This document shows, in pieces, positions 5,092 through 7,788 of a stretch of 7,788 bases of DNA. Both the position numbers and the translations under genes were made by a program. A model generated the notes under the pieces. It was not told the origin of the DNA, did no database searches, and saw only the letters and a program-made list of their open reading frames with translations. Positions within the stretch are counted from its first letter, which is position 1. Each line of letters opens with the position of its first letter. This stretch comes from Dehalococcoidia bacterium (GTDB lineage Bacteria; Chloroflexota; Dehalococcoidia; SZUA-161), in NCBI GenBank assembly GCA_004376205.1, contig SOKG01000127.1:1-7788 (forward strand). The letters are read 5' to 3'.

Positions 5092-6345
5092 ATGATCCCT
5101 GTTGATGAAGCTCTGGAGAAGATCCTGAGCCACTTTGATGTGCTCGAAGCAGACGACGAGCTTGTGCTGGACAGCTTGGGGCGGGTCTTGGCGGAAGATA
5201 TATACTCCACTGTCAACATCCCTCCGATGGATAACTCTGCTATGGATGGCTATGCGGTGCAGGCCCAGAGCACCGCGGGCGCCACCCGTTCCTCTCCTAA
5301 CATTCTTGGCGTCATCGGGGAGGTAGCCGCAGGCTATCTAACTAAAGAGGAGGTTATGCCCGGTACTGCCATCCGAATCATGACCGGTGCTCCCGTACCC
5401 AAAGGTGCCGACGCCGTGGTTCAGTTTGAGCATACCGATGAGGAAATACGTAAGGCGCAGGATCAACCTCTGACGGAGATCGGGGTTCTGCGCCAGGTAG
5501 AAGAGGGGCTGAACATAAGGCGAGCGGGGGAAGATATCTCCAGCGGCAGCCTAGTTCTGAAGAAAGGAACACTAATTCGCCCTCAGGAAATAGGCGTTCT
5601 CGCCTCGCTGGGGCGTGAGGTGGTTCCCGTTATTCGGCGTCCTCTAGTGGCAATCCTGTCGACAGGCGATGAGCTTGTGGATGTGGGCAAGCCCCTGCCA
5701 CTGGGCAAGATTTATAGTAGCAACACCTACAGCCTGGCCGCCCAGGTTATTCGCTACGGCGGCACTCCCAAGATACTGGGCATTGCTCGTGACAATGTCC
5801 AGGAGCTGGAGGACAAGATAAAGCAAGCCCAAGATGCTGACCTGCTCATCACCTCGGCTGGGGTATCTGTGGGGGATTACGACATAGTCAAGGATGTCCT
5901 GGCGAGGCAGGGCGAGGTGACATTCTGGACAGTGCGCATGAAGCCGGGCAAGCCGCTGGCCTTCGGGCTACTGCGACTGGGCAAGAGTATGATACCCCAA
6001 CTGGGTCTCCCCGGAAACCCGGTAAGCTCAATGATCGCCTTCGAGCAGTTCGCCCGACCAGCCATCCTCAAGATGCTGGGAAGAGAGAATCTTGACAAGC
6101 CTACCATCCATGCCAAGAGCGAAAGCCGTGTGAAGAATACGGATGGGCGGCGCATTTTCGCCCGGGTGTGGGTGAGCAAGCAGGAGGGTCAATACTCCGC
6201 CCGCGTCGTGGGCCCTCAGGGCTCGGGAATCCTCACCTCCATGGCCCAAGCTAACGGGCTCATGATTGTTCCCGAAGATGTGCCTTCGGTCGAGGTGGGG
6301 GACGATGTTGTGGTGCAGATGCTGGACTGGAACGAGGAGACATAG
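5092..6345 (+). CDS. moeA: Molybdopterin molybdenumtransferase MoeA
   Basis: A 417-residue cytosolic MoeA that inserts molybdate into adenylylated molybdopterin. Numbering from the ATG at 5092, it shows NSAMDGYAV (48-56), STGDELV (190-196), the MoCF-binding SAGVSVGDYD (255-264), MKPGKP (283-288) and GLPGNPVS (305-312). D52, E194, P307 and P310 match residues important in E. coli MoeA. A C-terminal beta domain with GSGILTSMAQANGLMIVPE ends the protein. Length and all four domains are complete. A TTG at 5038 would add 18 residues inside the hydrolase gene, but the family start IPVDEALEKIL and the AGGAAGG ribosome site (5078-5084) favour 5092. Second gene of the plus-strand operon, 26 bases before mobB. 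A tungsten role is equally possible. Confidence 0.96.
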   Translation: MIPVDEALEKILSHFDVLEADDELVLDSLGRVLAEDIYSTVNIPPMDNSAMDGYAVQAQSTAGATRSSPNILGVIGEVAAGYLTKEEVMPGTAIRIMTGAPVPKGADAVVQFEHTDEEIRKAQDQPLTEIGVLRQVEEGLNIRRAGEDISSGSLVLKKGTLIRPQEIGVLASLGREVVPVIRRPLVAILSTGDELVDVGKPLPLGKIYSSNTYSLAAQVIRYGGTPKILGIARDNVQELEDKIKQAQDADLLITSAGVSVGDYDIVKDVLARQGEVTFWTVRMKPGKPLAFGLLRLGKSMIPQLGLPGNPVSSMIAFEQFARPAILKMLGRENLDKPTIHAKSESRVKNTDGRRIFARVWVSKQEGQYSARVVGPQGSGILTSMAQANGLMIVPEDVPSVEVGDDVVVQMLDWNEET

Positions 6346-6371
6346 GCAAATAACAAGTAGGAGAGCCAAAG

Positions 6372-7028
6372 ATGGTTCCTATTGTCTGTATTGTCGGTAA
6401 AGGTGGAGCAGGCAAGACACGCGTTGTAGAGATGTTGGTAGCAGAGCTCAAGAATCGAGGCTACCGGGTAGCTACCGTCAAGCACAGCGTCCACGGCTTC
6501 GACCTGGACCAGCCAGGGAAAGACTCCTGGCAACACGCCCAGGCAGGAAGCGACGCCGTGGTTATCAGCTCACCCCAGAAGCTTGCCCTGATCAGGAAGG
6601 TAGACCACGATAACACCCTGGCCGAACTGTCCCGATTCATCGGCCCGGATTTCGATATCATCCTCGCCGAGGGATTCAAGCAGGATAAAGCGCCCAAGAT
6701 CGAAGTTCACCGCAAGGAACAGGGAACGGATCTAATATGCGAGCGGGAGGAACTCCTAGCCGTTGTTACCGACGAACAACTGGAGCGAAATATACCTCAA
6801 TATGCCCCAGACGATGCCCCGGGGCTGGTTGATCTCATCGAGAAGAGGTACCTCAACAAGGAGGAGGAAGAGTTAGTTTCCCTCTTTGTCAACGGGGAGC
6901 CAGTTCCGCTCAACGACTTTGTCCGACGTTTGTTCAGCAACACACTGTTTGGCATGATCTCATCGCTGAAAAGAATCCCACAGGCCATCAGCATTGACAT
7001 ATCGGTCAGAAGGAAAGCCAGAGAATGA
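6372..7028 (+). CDS. mobB: MobB-type GTP-binding protein with C-terminal extension
   Basis: A 218-residue P-loop GTPase that in E. coli partners MobA in making the guanine dinucleotide form of molybdenum cofactor. The N-terminal core (1-160) has the Walker A loop GKGGAGKT (9-16), the family block T35-V-K-H-S-V-H-G-F-D-L-D-Q-P-G-K-D-S-W (35-53), AGSDAVVISSP (58-68) and the Walker B-like ILAEGFK (97-103) followed by PKIEVHR (108-114). Ordinary MobB stops near 165-175 residues. Here a conserved-looking tail (about 161-218) follows, with FVNGEPVPLNDFV and GMISSLKR. The ribosome site AGGAGAG (6359-6365) stands 6 bases before the ATG. The stop overlaps the next gene's start. With mobA decayed nearby, its partner must be encoded elsewhere or its job has changed. 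Confidence 0.92.
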   Translation: MVPIVCIVGKGGAGKTRVVEMLVAELKNRGYRVATVKHSVHGFDLDQPGKDSWQHAQAGSDAVVISSPQKLALIRKVDHDNTLAELSRFIGPDFDIILAEGFKQDKAPKIEVHRKEQGTDLICEREELLAVVTDEQLERNIPQYAPDDAPGLVDLIEKRYLNKEEEELVSLFVNGEPVPLNDFVRRLFSNTLFGMISSLKRIPQAISIDISVRRKARE

Positions 7029-7780
7029 TCTTCGAGGCAGCCGATTTCGTTTTCGAACCACCGAGGGAGATAGCATTCGCCCGCCGGGTTCTGATCAAGC
7101 CCAGTGCCCACTGCTCCCAGCCTCACCCGGTAACTACCAGCCGCGAGACCCTGGTGGCGCTCATCGCCGGCATCAGGAGGGTCAGCGCGGCTGACATCCT
7201 GCTCCTCGAGAGAAGTTCAGGCCCTGAAACAATGCATTCGATCTACCAAAAGCTAGGCTATGATTTCCCACACACGATGTTGCTCGATGTCGACCAATGC
7301 GTCCCTGTCGCAGTGGAAAACCCTCTCCCCAAGCCCTTCGCCATCCCCACATTCTGGGTGCCCAACGTAATATTGTCCTGCGATTTTCTGATAACCGTTG
7401 CCCCGTTCAAGGTAGTAGCAGGTAGCGGCGATTTTAGCATCAAGAACCTTCTGGGGGTGCTCCCCGCTGCCGGGTATCGGCGCGAGCTGAAGGCCCTAAA
7501 CGGGGTCGGGCGGCACAGGGACATCGACAATATTACCGCCGATCTCTACTTCACCCTGCCCTTCGACCTGGGGATAGTCGACGGTCGCAAGAAGCTAACC
7601 AGCGCCGATGATCCTCTCCATGGAGAGAGCGAGGACTACGGCAAGGTCTTTGTCGGCCCACCCTATGAGGTGGACTCCGAGGCTTCTCAGGCCGCGGGAG
7701 TGGTGACAGAATATCTTCGCCTGATCGAAGAAGCTAAAGCTGAAAAGGAGAAGTCAGTCAATGATAATGAACGACGATAG
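7025..7780 (+). CDS. DUF362-family protein, single domain
   Basis: A 251-residue protein of the DUF362 family, whose biochemical role is not established. Family marks are RRVLIKPSAHCSQPHPVTTS (21-39; the usual KPN is KPS), LLLERSSG (59-66), the central CDFLITVAPFK (119-129) and GDFSIKNLLGVLP (135-147), and GIVDGRKKLT near the end. Many relatives carry a 4Fe-4S ferredoxin domain; this one has none, as its cysteines are scattered singles. It starts by an ATGA overlap with the mobB stop (4 bases), so the two are translationally coupled, with AGGA about 10 bases upstream. The tail (EEAKAEKEKSVNDNERR) is charged and overlaps the next gene. Linkage to molybdenum-cofactor genes suggests, but does not show, a role with a metal or redox enzyme. 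Confidence 0.8.
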   Translation: MIFEAADFVFEPPREIAFARRVLIKPSAHCSQPHPVTTSRETLVALIAGIRRVSAADILLLERSSGPETMHSIYQKLGYDFPHTMLLDVDQCVPVAVENPLPKPFAIPTFWVPNVILSCDFLITVAPFKVVAGSGDFSIKNLLGVLPAAGYRRELKALNGVGRHRDIDNITADLYFTLPFDLGIVDGRKKLTSADDPLHGESEDYGKVFVGPPYEVDSEASQAAGVVTEYLRLIEEAKAEKEKSVNDNERR

Positions 7781-7788
7781 GGACAACG
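7761..7788 (+). CDS. 5' end of a further operon gene, cut by the right edge
   Basis: An ATG at 7761 (or 7767) opens a frame, MIMNDDRDN, that is open to the window edge and overlaps the end of the DUF362 gene by 20 bases. A strong AAAAGGAG ribosome site (7743-7750) stands 10 bases before the first ATG. Overlap and ribosome site together make a real, coupled gene likely, but nine codons give no hint of the product. Confidence 0.5.

Overview
The window looks like bacterial chromosome with moderate-to-high GC coding DNA, ATG/GTG starts, Shine-Dalgarno sequences and sigma70-type promoters. It reads most like an anaerobic or microaerophilic Chloroflexota (Dehalococcoidia-like) or a similar subsurface bacterium. 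The taxonomic guess is an inference from protein style and the molybdenum-cofactor context; no marker gene in the window settles it. There are no rRNA, tRNA, CRISPR or transposase genes.

Left arm (1-2726, minus strand): a compact housekeeping operon transcribed right to left. It holds gatB (amidotransferase for Gln-tRNA/Asn-tRNA formation), secG (translocon subunit), a UbiA-family membrane prenyltransferase resembling MenA, and the first 23 codons of a further coupled gene that runs off the left edge. A very good promoter (TTGATA-17-TATACT, extended -10) lies 31 bases upstream of gatB.

Middle (2727-4160): a divergent promoter region, then pcm (protein-L-isoaspartate methyltransferase) read rightward from its own extended -10 promoter. 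Next comes a roughly 500-base stretch with no intact gene. It holds a heptamer-phased repeat tract, small hairpins, a candidate promoter and a decayed fragment of mobA (molybdopterin guanylyltransferase) with in-frame stops. A short tract related to the heptamer repeat lies on the other side of pcm.

Right arm (4161-7788, plus strand): a tightly packed operon of a membrane-anchored alpha/beta hydrolase, moeA (molybdate insertion), mobB with a C-terminal extension, a DUF362-family protein overlapping mobB by 4 bases, and the first codons of another overlapping gene at the right edge. moeA, mobB and the mobA remnant show that this was a molybdenum-cofactor locus. Its guanylyltransferase gene has decayed here, while the insertion enzyme and the GTP-binding adaptor stay intact. 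The DUF362 protein and the next, unseen gene are translationally tied to mobB and may belong to the same pathway or to the enzyme it serves.

I saw no clearly new defence or mobile system. The most noteworthy items are the mobA remnant, the heptamer-phased repeats flanking pcm, and the mobB-extension/DUF362 pair.
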